Assembly: GCA_020638975.1 (NCBI GenBank)
Contig: JACKHN010000014.1
Location: forward strand, 91,949 to 155,948
Length of the DNA: 64,000 nt
DNA from: Planctomycetaceae bacterium
GTDB taxonomy: Bacteria; Planctomycetota; Planctomycetia; Pirellulales; Pirellulaceae
Direction: 5' to 3'
Translations under genes and position numbers: made by a program
Notes under the pieces: model-generated
What the model was told of the DNA's origin: nothing
The model's database searches: none
The model's input: only the letters and a program-made list of their open reading frames with translations
In this document: piece after piece, positions 35,353 to 43,780 of the stretch
Layout of the letters: the number at the start of each line of letters is the position of its first letter
Numbering within the stretch: the first letter of the stretch is position 1

Positions 35353-36573
35353 ATGGAACCAACACGTCACATGAGCCACTCACCGTTGAATTGGATCGAC
35401 GAAGAACTGCGGGAACTAGATGCAGTGGGGCTGCGCCGGCGGTTGACGACTCGTTCCAGTTCTCAAGCAGCGAGAATTGTCGTTGACGGCCAGGAGTTGA
35501 TTAACTTCGGCTCGAACGATTATCTAGGGCTTGCCGCGGAGTGTTTGAACGACGTTGTCATCGACGCGATTCGGACGCATGGCTGGGGAAGTGGAGCAAG
35601 TGCGCTCGTGACTGGGCGGGGCTCGTTGCACGCAGAGTTGGAAGCGGCACTGGCAGATTTCGAAGGGACGGAGGCGGCTTTGTTGTTTCCCTCGGGTTTC
35701 GCGGCGAACGTGGGTGCGATTACCTCGTTGGCCAGCAAAGGCGACGTGGTTTTCAGCGACGCGAAAAATCATGCCAGTATTATCGATGGGTGCCGGCTAT
35801 CTGGTGCGCGAATTCAGATCTATCCGCACGGTGATCTCGATTACTTGAGGATGATGCTGCCCCAGGCCAGTGCCTTTCGCCGACGGCTGATTGTTACCGA
35901 TGGCTTGTTCAGCATGGATGGCGACCTCGCGCCGCTGTGTGATCTCGCCGCGTTGGCCGAACAGTTCGACGCGATGTTGATGGTGGACGAGGCGCATGCG
36001 ACCGGGGTATTTGGTGATCGAGGGCGTGGCACCGCCGAGTATTGGGGCGTTGAAGAGGCTGTTCACGTTCGCGTTGGCACGTTGAGCAAAGCTGCGGGCT
36101 CGATCGGCGGGTTTGTGGCGGGAAGTCGCTCGTTGATCGAATGGATTGCGAATCGGGCGAGGCCTTACGTCTTTTCGACGGCCCCGCCCGAGGCGATTGC
36201 GGCAGCGGGATTAGCGGCCATGAAGCGAATCCAGGAAGAGCCACATCGCCGGACGGAACTATTGTCGCGAGCGGACAGACTGCGCCGGCGATTGATGGCG
36301 ATCGGCTGTGACACGGGCGAGTCGGCGAGTCAGATCATTCCGATCATGATCGGCGAACCGGAGGCAACGATGCGATTCAATGCTTCGCTACGAGAAAGCG
36401 GATTCTTCGTGCCTGGGATTCGTCCGCCAACGGTGCCTGAAGGCGAATCGCTGTTGCGGATCAGTCTGAGTTACGCTCATACGGATGACATGATTGGCGC
36501 TTTGGTTCAAGCGATCGAGCGGCTGTTACTCGTACGGGGAGGCGAACCACTAATGGACGCTAATGAACACTAA
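35353..36573 (+). CDS. bioF: 8-amino-7-oxononanoate synthase BioF
   Basis: A PLP enzyme joining pimeloyl thioester and L-alanine in biotin synthesis. Motifs in order: INFGSNDYLGLAAE, GWGSGASALVTGRGSLHAEL, ALLFPSGFAANVGAI, FSDAKNHASIIDGCRLSGA, VTDGLFSMDGDLAPL, VDEAHATGVFGDRGRG, and the PLP Lys246 in VGTLSKAAGSIGG. 406 residues from ATG 35353; ATG 35371 is equally possible (400 residues). Closely related alpha-oxoamine synthases (Kbl, SPT) cannot be fully excluded, but FGDRGRGTAEYWGV favours BioF. No other bio gene is adjacent. The last codons lie in a palindrome (36547-36644). Confidence 0.9.
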   Translation: MEPTRHMSHSPLNWIDEELRELDAVGLRRRLTTRSSSQAARIVVDGQELINFGSNDYLGLAAECLNDVVIDAIRTHGWGSGASALVTGRGSLHAELEAALADFEGTEAALLFPSGFAANVGAITSLASKGDVVFSDAKNHASIIDGCRLSGARIQIYPHGDLDYLRMMLPQASAFRRRLIVTDGLFSMDGDLAPLCDLAALAEQFDAMLMVDEAHATGVFGDRGRGTAEYWGVEEAVHVRVGTLSKAAGSIGGFVAGSRSLIEWIANRARPYVFSTAPPEAIAAAGLAAMKRIQEEPHRRTELLSRADRLRRRLMAIGCDTGESASQIIPIMIGEPEATMRFNASLRESGFFVPGIRPPTVPEGESLLRISLSYAHTDDMIGALVQAIERLLLVRGGEPLMDANEH

Positions 36574-36644
36574 TGCGTCGCAACGAACTCGTACGAGTAT
36601 GAAACCGCCCTGTCCGATTAGTGCAAGTTAGTGTTCATTAGTGG
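36547..36644. repeat. Inverted repeat of CACTAATGAACACTAA-type arms
   Basis: Left arm at 36547-36575 (begins CCACTAATGGACGCTAATGA) and right arm at 36616-36644 (ends TTAGTGTTCATTAGTGG) are imperfect inverses of about 29 bp. The arms also repeat CTAATG internally. The left arm contains the bioF stop and encodes its tail PLMDANEH. It probably also serves as a barrier between the convergent genes. Confidence 0.75.
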
Positions 36645-36673
36645 TGCTCTTCGCCACTATCTCCACCACGAGT

Positions 36674-37630
36674 TTATTCTCCGTCGAGCAATTGCCTCAC
36701 GAATTGCACTTGCGGCTTGCCGCCGCCACGAATGGCTTGCACTTTGAGGAATTCGGCCACGTAGCGTTGTGGTTCCTTCTTCTCGGGCACTCGGTAATTG
36801 TCGCCCTTTTGTAAGATGGGCCGGAAGTCGGGCATGCTGCCGAAATCGCGTGTGCCTGCGGCTTGGCAAGGGAACCAATGTCCGACGCCTTCTTTATCTT
36901 CCAAGTAAAACTCGGGATAGCAGTGTTGCGGAATCCAGACGGTACGAGCCGGGATCTTGTTGGCTCGACACATGGCGATAAACAGCGACGTCAGTTCTTC
37001 GCAGTCGCCGGTGCCATCGTTCATCGCGGCCAGTGCACCCTTTAGCGGGCCGTTCACGTATTCGACGTTCTCCCGTACCCAATCGTACATCGCTTCGACT
37101 TGTTCCCACGCCGACTCCTTGTCTTTCACCAACTCGCGAGCCTGCTTGGTAATTTTCGAGTGACGGCTTTCGATGTAAGGACTCGGAGCCAGGAACTTGC
37201 CGATGTCGCGTGGTACTCGTTTGGGGATCTCGAACTGCGTCGGATCGTCAGGCCCCAGGATGGAGCTTCTCGTGACTTCCACGGTTACGAATGCGTGAGC
37301 CTCTTGTCCTGCATTCAACATCGGAATCGAAATCAGCATCTGTTTGACACCGTTGTCGAGCACTCGATAGGCAACATCTTTGACTTCGGGCGAGAAGTCT
37401 TCTTCCACCAAGCGAACTTGTTGCTCGGGCCAATCGGTTGGAACGGTCGCGGTGCCAAAAATTCCGGCACACGGACCTGCCGGGGCTGTAATGGTCATGC
37501 CGACTTTCCAGCGTTGAACGAGTTGCTTATCGAACTTGATCCCATTGGCCTGCTCGACTTCGGGTTCGACTTGAGCGTTGGCAACAAGCGATGTGGCAAG
37601 GACGAGTGTGATGGCGATTAGCGTTCTCAT
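36674..37630 (-). CDS. Exported transglutaminase-like cysteine protease domain protein
   Basis: 318 residues. A signal peptide (MRTLIAITLVLATSLVANAQ) is followed by a beta-sandwich region (WKVGMTITAPAGPCAGIFGT). The transglutaminase core comes next: YDWVRENVEYVNGPLKGAL, the catalytic Cys in GTGDCEELTSLFIAMCRANK, and the His/Asp region IPARTVWIPQHCYPEFYLED with HWFPCQAAG. Such domains cleave or cross-link peptides; substrate unknown. ATG 37630 directly precedes the signal peptide, while the frame is open to 37696. The gene is monocistronic and converges on bioF. Confidence 0.85.
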   Translation of the reverse strand: MRTLIAITLVLATSLVANAQVEPEVEQANGIKFDKQLVQRWKVGMTITAPAGPCAGIFGTATVPTDWPEQQVRLVEEDFSPEVKDVAYRVLDNGVKQMLISIPMLNAGQEAHAFVTVEVTRSSILGPDDPTQFEIPKRVPRDIGKFLAPSPYIESRHSKITKQARELVKDKESAWEQVEAMYDWVRENVEYVNGPLKGALAAMNDGTGDCEELTSLFIAMCRANKIPARTVWIPQHCYPEFYLEDKEGVGHWFPCQAAGTRDFGSMPDFRPILQKGDNYRVPEKKEPQRYVAEFLKVQAIRGGGKPQVQFVRQLLDGE

Positions 37631-37740
37631 GTGGATTCTCTCTCCGATCGTGGCGGCTGGCGAACGAGTGAACTCATGAAGCAAACGTAATGCCATTGCC
37701 TCTCATTCTAATCCGCGGAAATCCGTGAGCGCATAAAAAT

Positions 37741-37793
37741 AACCCGTCGCTAGAAGTCGCGTTCAGGATGGCGCGATCTTCCGACGACGGGTT
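37741..37793. terminator. Terminator-like inverted repeat
   Basis: AACCCGTCG at 37741-37749 pairs with CGACGGGTT at 37785-37793, with further pairing inside (AAGTCGCG with CGCGATCTT). It lies between the transglutaminase gene and the small lipoprotein gene on the minus strand. No strong U-run follows on that strand beyond ATTTTTATG-like sequence, so termination is plausible but not certain. Confidence 0.45.
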
Positions 37794-37871
37794 CTTACCG
37801 AGGATACGGCAGGCCAGCCGATCGCACTTCGCTAGGAAGCACGCCGCTGGTTCTTGTTTGCATGCAAGGAG

Positions 37872-38114
37872 TTACCGAGCCGCTGGTTGCGGGCCGGGCA
37901 GCACTTCCGTGGTTACGGGCGGCAGCATCGTGTCGCCTTCGTACATCATGCCTGATCCATAGGAACTGGCGTACGAGTCGTAGCTGCCGGTGCTACAAGT
38001 GTCGCAGGACGAACCGCGATTGAACCAACTGAATGGCGAGCCGCATGTTCGGCAACCGCTGCTCGTTGCAACCGTCATCATTGCGATGACTGTTAAGATG
38101 GTGAGCCTTTTCAT
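37872..38114 (-). CDS. Small cysteine-rich lipoprotein
   Basis: 80 residues. MKRLTILTVIAMMTVATSSG-C has a hydrophobic signal and a lipobox-like end, so Cys21 is the probable lipidated residue. The mature part has two Cys pairs (CRTCG, CDTCSTG) and is rich in Ser, Tyr and Gly (SYDSYASSYGSGMMYEGD). It ends in a Pro-rich tail (EVLPGPQPAAR). GGAG 9 bp before the ATG supports the start. Similar short proteins are common in planctomycetes, with no known function. Confidence 0.65.
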   Translation of the reverse strand: MKRLTILTVIAMMTVATSSGCRTCGSPFSWFNRGSSCDTCSTGSYDSYASSYGSGMMYEGDTMLPPVTTEVLPGPQPAAR

Positions 38115-38327
38115 GGCTAGTTTCTCCGGGAAGGTGTGGTTGTGCGGAGTAGGCGAGGTTGAAGGACAAGCAACTCTACATCACGTGCAGTGATGTGCAA
38201 ATTCAACGTCGAATTTTTTCTCCACGTCAAGTTGTTTTTTTTCAACACGCATGTGTTTATCAAAAGCTACATTTGCCTACCGTCCGTTAAGGCAACTCTC
38301 CACTGAATACACATTGGTGACGCGGTC

Positions 38328-39314
38328 ATGAAGTTTTGGCGTTTCTTACTCGTTGGCATTTCACTTCACATCGTCGTTGCGGGCGGTGCCTTGTCTCCCA
38401 TGTGTGCGTATGCCGCAGCGGATGGCCCTCAACAGGAAGGCTCGAGCAGTGGCGAATGTTGTGACGTTGACCGAGCCGATGATGTCTGGCTGATCTCCAC
38501 GCGTCATCTCGGCTGCCCCTGCTGGGACAAGAGCGACGATGAGCTTGATTTGCATGTCGAGCGCTACGGCGGAAAAGGTGTTGGCTGGATTGAGACATCG
38601 CTCGACGAGTTCTTTAGCAGTGCCGATCCGACACAGCGTACGATGATCTATGTACCCGGCAACCGAGTCGACTGGAACGACGCGATCGTGCGAGGAAACC
38701 ATGCTCGAGATGGAGTGCTTGGTTGCAGTCATATCGAGCCGATTCGATTTGTGATCTGGTCTTGGCCCAGCGATCAAATTCACGGACAACTGAAAGACGT
38801 TCGCGTGAAAGCCGCTCGTACAAACGGCGAAGCGCATTACCTCGCCTGGTTTCTATCGCGATGCGACACCGAAACGCCGATCAGTATCTTGGGTTACAGC
38901 TTTGGGGCTCGCGTGACCACGGGAGCATTGCACGTACTGGGCGGTGGCCAACTCGCTGGCCAAACACTGCCGCATGCCCAACCACGCCGGACGCGAGTCG
39001 CGTTGCTGGCCGCAGCCGTCCACAACTACTGGCTTCAGCCCGGTGCTTGCCACGAGTATGCCACGTCGCAAATGGATCGACTCCTGATCCAATACAACTC
39101 GTGCGATCCTGTGCTACAGCGATACCGAATCATCGAGAAGCACGGTCGCCCCGCTGCGTTGGGCTATACGGGAATGCGAGTCGACGAGACGGCAGGGACC
39201 TACATTGATCAGCACAACGTTTGCTGTATCGTCGGGAAGTCGCATGCCGAGGCCCGGTATATGAACTCCCCGATACTAACTGACGAGATTCGCGAGACGC
39301 TGTTTGGGGAATAG
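38328..39314 (+). CDS. Exported alpha/beta-hydrolase-like protein
   Basis: 328 residues. A signal peptide (FLLVGISLHIVVAGGALSPM) is followed by DDVWLISTRHLGC and TMIYVPGNRVDWNDAIVRGN, the latter resembling the oxyanion strand of DUF900-like hydrolases. The nucleophile elbow is probably the Ser in SILGYSFGARVTTGALH (G-x-S-x-G). A late His in GTYIDQHNVCCIVGKSHAEA could complete the triad. It has several Cys residues (CCDV, CPC, CC), unusual for this family. Substrate unknown; lipase or peptidase is possible. It stands alone. Confidence 0.7.
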   Translation: MKFWRFLLVGISLHIVVAGGALSPMCAYAAADGPQQEGSSSGECCDVDRADDVWLISTRHLGCPCWDKSDDELDLHVERYGGKGVGWIETSLDEFFSSADPTQRTMIYVPGNRVDWNDAIVRGNHARDGVLGCSHIEPIRFVIWSWPSDQIHGQLKDVRVKAARTNGEAHYLAWFLSRCDTETPISILGYSFGARVTTGALHVLGGGQLAGQTLPHAQPRRTRVALLAAAVHNYWLQPGACHEYATSQMDRLLIQYNSCDPVLQRYRIIEKHGRPAALGYTGMRVDETAGTYIDQHNVCCIVGKSHAEARYMNSPILTDEIRETLFGE

Positions 39315-39404
39315 GGATTGGGGATTAGCGAGTGGAGCCTTAGATTGGCGAGTGACAAGCAGCGTCAACCAATCGTCACTCTGAAATCTACGATCTAAAA
39401 TCCT

Positions 39405-40322
39405 ATGTCTCGCCTAGCTTACTTGAACGATCAGTTTGTCCCTGAAGAATCGCTGTCAGTTCCCGTCTATGACGCTGGCTTCGTGCAAGGGGTGACGGTC
39501 GCCGAACAACTTCGCACGTTTGGCGGAAAACTGTTTCGACTCGACAAGCACTTGGAGCGACTTCGCCGATCGCTGGAAATCATTCGCATTCCGGGGATTG
39601 ATCTAACCTCGCTCGGTGCAGCAGCCCAGGAACTCGCCACCCACAACCACAAGCTGCTGGCACCGGGGGACGATCTTGGCCTCTCCTTGTTTGTTACCCC
39701 TGGTCCCTACTCGACGTTCGCTCCTCCTGGACCGCACGAACCCACGATTGGAATGCACACGTATCCTGTTCCCTTCCACTTATGGAACGACAAGTACACG
39801 ACCGGCGAGCGACTGGTCGTGAGCAGCGTGCGACAAGTCCCGAACAACTGTTGGCCGCTAGAGCTGAAGTGTCGGAGTCGCATGCACTATTACTTGGCCG
39901 ATCGCGAAGCTCGCGAGCGAGAACCAGGTGCGCGGGCGTTGCTCTTGGATCAGGATGATTTCGTCGCCGAGGCATCAACCGCGAGTGTCATCTTGTTTAA
40001 CAGCGCTGAAGGATTCTTATCGCCGCCGCGAGAGAAGATATTGCCTGGAGTCAGCGTTGGGGTTGTGGAGGAACTGGCACGCGGGATGAACATCCCCTTT
40101 CTGCATCGAGACCTCACTATCGACGATGTTTATGCGTCGGATGAAGTCATTCTGTGCAGCACGTCGCCTTGCCTGTTGCCAGTCATTTCGCTGAATGGTC
40201 GGCCCATTGGGACGGGACGTGCCGGAGCAATTGTGAAGCAAGCAACTGCCGCGTGGAGTCAACTGGTAGGTCTGGATATCGTGGAACAGGCGAACCGCTT
40301 CGCAAAACGCTCGCTCGTATGA
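39405..40322 (+). CDS. Class IV aminotransferase
   Basis: 305 residues of the fold-type IV PLP group (branched-chain aminotransferase, D-amino acid aminotransferase, 4-amino-4-deoxychorismate lyase). It begins AYLNDQFVPEESLSVPVYDA-G, the usual start, followed by FRLDKHLERLRRSLEII. The PLP Lys lies in NCWPLELKCRSRMHYYLADR. The phosphate and Glu site is DDFVAEASTASVILFN, and ILPGVSVGVVEELARG and SDEVILCSTSPCLLPV follow. This pattern fits IlvE or PabC; the substrate cannot be assigned from neighbours. It ends 3 bp from the convergent EVE gene. Confidence 0.88.
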   Translation: MSRLAYLNDQFVPEESLSVPVYDAGFVQGVTVAEQLRTFGGKLFRLDKHLERLRRSLEIIRIPGIDLTSLGAAAQELATHNHKLLAPGDDLGLSLFVTPGPYSTFAPPGPHEPTIGMHTYPVPFHLWNDKYTTGERLVVSSVRQVPNNCWPLELKCRSRMHYYLADREAREREPGARALLLDQDDFVAEASTASVILFNSAEGFLSPPREKILPGVSVGVVEELARGMNIPFLHRDLTIDDVYASDEVILCSTSPCLLPVISLNGRPIGTGRAGAIVKQATAAWSQLVGLDIVEQANRFAKRSLV

Positions 40323-40325
40323 GGC

Positions 40326-40805
40326 TCAACGCTTCTTCTTCGTGAGCTTGAGTACCGTGTCAAATTCGGCTTTGCGAACGGGCTGTACCGACAGTCGCGA
40401 ACCCTTTCGAAGCAGTTCCATTCCTTTCAAGGCCGCAACACTGCGCAGATCGTCCAATGGAAGCGGTTCATCGAAAATCTGTTCGAGCTTGATATCGACC
40501 ATAAACCAACGCGGACTCTGAGCGGTGGACTTTGGATCATAGTGTTTATGCTCCCGATCCCACGACGTGTGATCGGGATAGCTCTCGCGGACGACCGTGG
40601 CGACACCGGTGATCGCTGGTGGATTTGCGTTTGAGTGATAGAACAGCACCTTGTCGCCGATCTTCATCTCGTCTCGCATGTAATTTCTCGCCTGGTAGTT
40701 TCGGACGCCGTCCCAAAACGTCGTCTGCTTCTTCTCCGCGGCGAGATCTTGAATCGAGTAGCTTGTTGGCTCTGTCTTCATCAACCAGTACTTCGCTGCT
40801 GCCAT
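40326..40805 (-). CDS. EVE domain protein
   Basis: 159 residues forming a single EVE domain (PUA-like fold, thymocyte nuclear protein 1 family). Seen are YWLMKTEPTSYSIQDL, the aromatic WDGVRNYQARNYMRD, IGDKVLFYHSNANPPAITGV and the late SPRWFMVDIKLEQIF. EVE domains bind modified cytosine or other modified bases in nucleic acid and often occur in defence or RNA-modification contexts. No such neighbours are seen, so the role here is open. It overlaps nothing and converges with the aminotransferase. Confidence 0.92.
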   Translation of the reverse strand: MAAAKYWLMKTEPTSYSIQDLAAEKKQTTFWDGVRNYQARNYMRDEMKIGDKVLFYHSNANPPAITGVATVVRESYPDHTSWDREHKHYDPKSTAQSPRWFMVDIKLEQIFDEPLPLDDLRSVAALKGMELLRKGSRLSVQPVRKAEFDTVLKLTKKKR

Positions 40806-40849
40806 GATACTTCTCTTCCGTCCCTAACGCGGCTTCGCCGCAACCAAAT

Positions 40850-40918
40850 GTAGGATGGACGCCCTCGTCCGTCCGGCCATCACGAATAAACACGGACGGA
40901 CGAGGGCGTCCAGCCTAC
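40850..40918. repeat. Palindrome with GTAGGATGGACGCCCTCG arms
   Basis: An inverted pair in which each arm contains GGACG...CGTCC as a mini-hairpin. The left arm is preceded by GGCTTCGCCGCAACCAAAT, a tail also found (inverted) after the single arm at 20931. Another single arm is at 53757. It lies in the 313-bp gap before the PQQ-propeller gene; the remaining part of the gap (to 41118) has nothing recognisable. Confidence 0.75.
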
Positions 40919-41118
40919 AGAGCTGCGCGCCGTGCGCACATCAAACAGAGCAAAACTCTAAATCGTGGAGAATCCTCTCCGAGGTTATACCAATGCTCGC
41001 CGTGTTTGGAATGCCCGGAGAGATCGAGGCGAAGGCTGAGCGTAGCGACACACGCTCGCCGCTCAAGTACAATCGCACCAGAGCTTGGTCGACATTTACA
41101 TCTCCTGAAAGACACGCA

Positions 41119-42402
41119 ATGTATAAAGCTTTCGTTTTTGTTGTTACTACGTGGCTAGTCACCGCTGTTGCTAGTCAAACTACTATTTCTGCTGAACCTG
41201 CGCTCCCTCCCGCGCAGTTCGAGGCAACCGATTGGCCGTGGTGGCGTGGTCCTGATCGGAATGGCATCGCAGCGGCAGATCAAACTCCGCCACTGAAGTG
41301 GAGCCAAACGGAGAACGTGTTGTGGAAAGCACATGTTCCAGGACGCGGTCATGGTTCCGTAACTGTCGTCGGCGACCAAACGTTTCTCGCGACTGCTGAC
41401 GAACAGGCCGACAAACAACTCGTGCTGTGCTTCGATAGAAACACCGGCAAGGAGTTGTGGCGGACCGTCGTTCACGATGGCGGAATCGAGCGGAAGGGAA
41501 ACGCCAAGGCTTCACAAGCTTCGACCACGATCGCCTGCGATGGCGAGCGACTGTTTGTCAACTTCTTGAACAAGGGTGCCGCGTATACCACTGCACTCAG
41601 CCGCGGAGGTGAACAGATCTGGCAGACGAAGATTTCGGATTACGTCGTCCATCAAGGTTATGGTTCGTCGCCGGCGATTTACGAGTCACTGGTCATCGTG
41701 TCGGCGGATAACAAACGCAATGGTGGCGGCGCAATTGCAGGATTGCACCGCGAGACGGGCAAAGTCGTCTGGCGGCAGGAGCGGCCCGCAACTCCGAACT
41801 ATCCTTCGCCGATCATTTTGAAAGCTGCCGGTCGCGACCAGGTCTTTCTCACAGGATGTGACTTGGTTTCCAGCTTCGCACCACTCACGGGCGAGAAGCT
41901 GTGGGAGATTGAAGGTGCGACCACCGAATGTGTAACGTCGACCGTAACCGACGGGAACATCATTATGACCAGCGGCGGTTATCCTAAGAATCACATGGCG
42001 GCTGTCCGTGCGGATGGATCCGGCGAAGTTGTGTGGGAGAACAATGTGCGTGTGTATGTTCCCTCGATGCTGCTGCACGAAGGGACACTCTACGGCGTCA
42101 CCGATGCTGGTGTCGCAATGTGTTGGGAAGCGGCCACGGGCAAGGAACTGTGGAAAGGTCGACTGGGCGGCACTTTCAGTTCGTCACCGGTTATGGCTGG
42201 CGAGCATATCTTCGTGGTCAACGAAGCTGGCGAAGGCTTTGTGTTCAAAGCGGACTCCAGCCAGTTTGAATTGGTTGCCGAGAATCAACTTGGCAACGAA
42301 GTGTTCGCCACACCAACAATCTGTGCGAGCCGCATCTATATGCGAGTCGCTGAACAACAAGGCGATATTCGCCAAGAGATGTTGTATTGCATCGGCAAGT
42401 AG
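41119..42402 (+). CDS. Exported PQQ-like beta-propeller repeat protein
   Basis: 427 residues. A signal peptide (YKAFVFVVTTWLVTAVASQT) precedes WPWWRGPDRNGIAAADQTPP, a common beginning of this planctomycete family. Propeller blades follow with the repeated pattern DRNTGKELWRT, HRETGKVVWRQ, PLTGEKLWEI, EAATGKELWKG, typical of PQQ-binding-like or BamB-like repeats. It has no clear PQQ-dehydrogenase ligands, so a scaffold or sensor role is as likely as enzyme activity. ATG 41119 was chosen from the signal peptide; the frame is open to 40855 but runs through the palindrome. Confidence 0.85.
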   Translation: MYKAFVFVVTTWLVTAVASQTTISAEPALPPAQFEATDWPWWRGPDRNGIAAADQTPPLKWSQTENVLWKAHVPGRGHGSVTVVGDQTFLATADEQADKQLVLCFDRNTGKELWRTVVHDGGIERKGNAKASQASTTIACDGERLFVNFLNKGAAYTTALSRGGEQIWQTKISDYVVHQGYGSSPAIYESLVIVSADNKRNGGGAIAGLHRETGKVVWRQERPATPNYPSPIILKAAGRDQVFLTGCDLVSSFAPLTGEKLWEIEGATTECVTSTVTDGNIIMTSGGYPKNHMAAVRADGSGEVVWENNVRVYVPSMLLHEGTLYGVTDAGVAMCWEAATGKELWKGRLGGTFSSSPVMAGEHIFVVNEAGEGFVFKADSSQFELVAENQLGNEVFATPTICASRIYMRVAEQQGDIRQEMLYCIGK

Positions 42403-42451
42403 TTGACGACGATTAGTGCGAGTCGCACGGACGTGTAGCGGTTGTGGCGAT

Positions 42452-42509
42452 CTAATTCCCAGGGAATCTTGACGAAACAACGCTACACTTACCCGTAGAC
42501 CGCTCTAGA
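42452..42509. repeat. About 57-bp dispersed repeat, copy 2
   Basis: Counterpart of 21594-21650. Here it is also bounded by GTGTAGCG (about 42433) and CGCTACAC (about 42480), which can pair. It lies between convergent genes, and its CTAGA end supplies the TAG stop of the DUF1207 gene. Confidence 0.75.
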
Positions 42510-43455
42510 AGTCGTACCAAGTTCCAACACCAAATTGATGCTCGAATTCGTCAAAGAACGAAAACTGCGGACTCTCGCCGTTGTAGTAGTGAAACCCGAC
42601 CCTGAGCAATCGGCCCGCCGGTGAGTCGGATCGCCACGCCCAACCGACTTGTGCCGTTAATCCTCCGCCGTAGTTCACCTCTTGTCGCAGATGCGCATTC
42701 ACCGCGAAGAATGGTTCACCACGGATGCCGGTCGGTCGCGTCGGCGCGTACTCGACGCCGAACTGAAATTCCCATAATCCACTGACGTCGCTCCAAAAGG
42801 CCCAGCCAGCTTCTCCGTAGAGGCGAATACGCTCGGTCGGATAGATGGAGTAGCCCAGGACCAGGACGTCGCGAGCATAGTTCAGTCGCGTGAAGCCTGG
42901 ATTCTTCAGCAGGAATTCATCGCCGACATGCGAGCTGATGTGATAGTAGGCGAACTTGATCTGCTGATTACTCCAACCGTACGTAAACGGCACACCCGCC
43001 CGAAAGTCCGCGCTGCGTACGTCGACTTCCTCGTCGGGATCAAGCCGCACATGTGCCGCACCCTCGAGATCGATCTGAAATCCCAACGGGGCATCGCGGG
43101 GCCCAATCCGCAGCAGTCCGACGCGACCTCCAAGCGTCGAGTCCCACAACGTGCCATCACCATCGCGATTAAACGCCTGCGTTCCCAAGCGGGATTCCTT
43201 GCTACCTGCCAAGTACGCGCGATAGATCAAGCGGTCTGGCAAGAGTATCAAGCCCCACGGGTTGTCGAACGGAGATGGCTCGTACTGCGGCACGGCGATG
43301 TAGGGTGCCGAGTACTCGTCGAGCACGACGGTCGGACCGTCAAGCGGCGCATTGAACGATTGCCCAAGTACGAACTCTGCGCGCAGGACGCCCAGCGTCA
43401 CGAGTGCTAGCAGCAATAAGATCAGAGCTCGTCGCATCTCCCACCAGTCCGACAT
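42505..43455 (-). CDS. DUF1207 exported protein
   Basis: 316 residues. The N-terminal hydrophobic segment (ALILLLLALVTLGVLRAEFV) is a signal peptide. The mature protein has the DUF1207 landmarks: LLPDRLIYRAYLAGSKESRL, LGGRVGLLRIG, GFQIDLEGAAHVRLD, and alternating strands to the end, FEHQFGVGTWYDF. The aromatic C-terminus and repeated amphipathic strands suggest an outer-membrane beta-barrel, which is inference. Function unknown. The stop lies in the dispersed repeat at 42452-42509. Confidence 0.85.
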   Translation of the reverse strand: MSDWWEMRRALILLLLALVTLGVLRAEFVLGQSFNAPLDGPTVVLDEYSAPYIAVPQYEPSPFDNPWGLILLPDRLIYRAYLAGSKESRLGTQAFNRDGDGTLWDSTLGGRVGLLRIGPRDAPLGFQIDLEGAAHVRLDPDEEVDVRSADFRAGVPFTYGWSNQQIKFAYYHISSHVGDEFLLKNPGFTRLNYARDVLVLGYSIYPTERIRLYGEAGWAFWSDVSGLWEFQFGVEYAPTRPTGIRGEPFFAVNAHLRQEVNYGGGLTAQVGWAWRSDSPAGRLLRVGFHYYNGESPQFSFFDEFEHQFGVGTWYDF

Positions 43456-43559
43456 TGTCGAGCACGCCCTACAGAACTGGGCGCGCAGCGGTTGTACGGG
43501 GGCGGCATTCTAGATAGATGTCGCGATTTCAGAAACCGCAACCGAGAGGGGTACTTTGG

Positions 43560-43694
43560 CAGGGATTTTCATTTGCTGAAGTTGCACAAGATGTACGACG
43601 GGCCTCCGAGCCCGTCGAAAAACGACTTAGATTCATCGACGGGCTCGGAGGCCCGTCGTACAAACCTCTCAGTTTGAAAAACTGAAAAGCCCTG
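43560..43694. mobile_element. MITE, family 1, copy B (135 bp)
   Basis: The same length as copy A and nearly identical, including GCACAAGATGTACGACGGGC and the ending CAGTTTGAAAAACTGAAAAG. Ends CAGGGATTTTCA and TGAAAAGCCCTG. Perfect 10-bp flanking duplication GGTACTTTGG (43550-43559 and 43695-43704). It occupies the 325-bp gap between the DUF1207 gene and the end of the Bat operon, so it may lie in the operon's 3' trailer. The rest of that gap shows nothing else. Confidence 0.88.
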
Positions 43695-43780
43695 GGTACT
43701 TTGGCTGCGTAAAGACAATCGACTAACGGTGGTAGCATAACGCGTGAGGGTTTGGGCGACACACGACTTCGGCGGCTAGC

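Noticed and set aside
43492..43762. Short frames on both strands
   Set aside because: They translate the MITE copy and its palindrome only.
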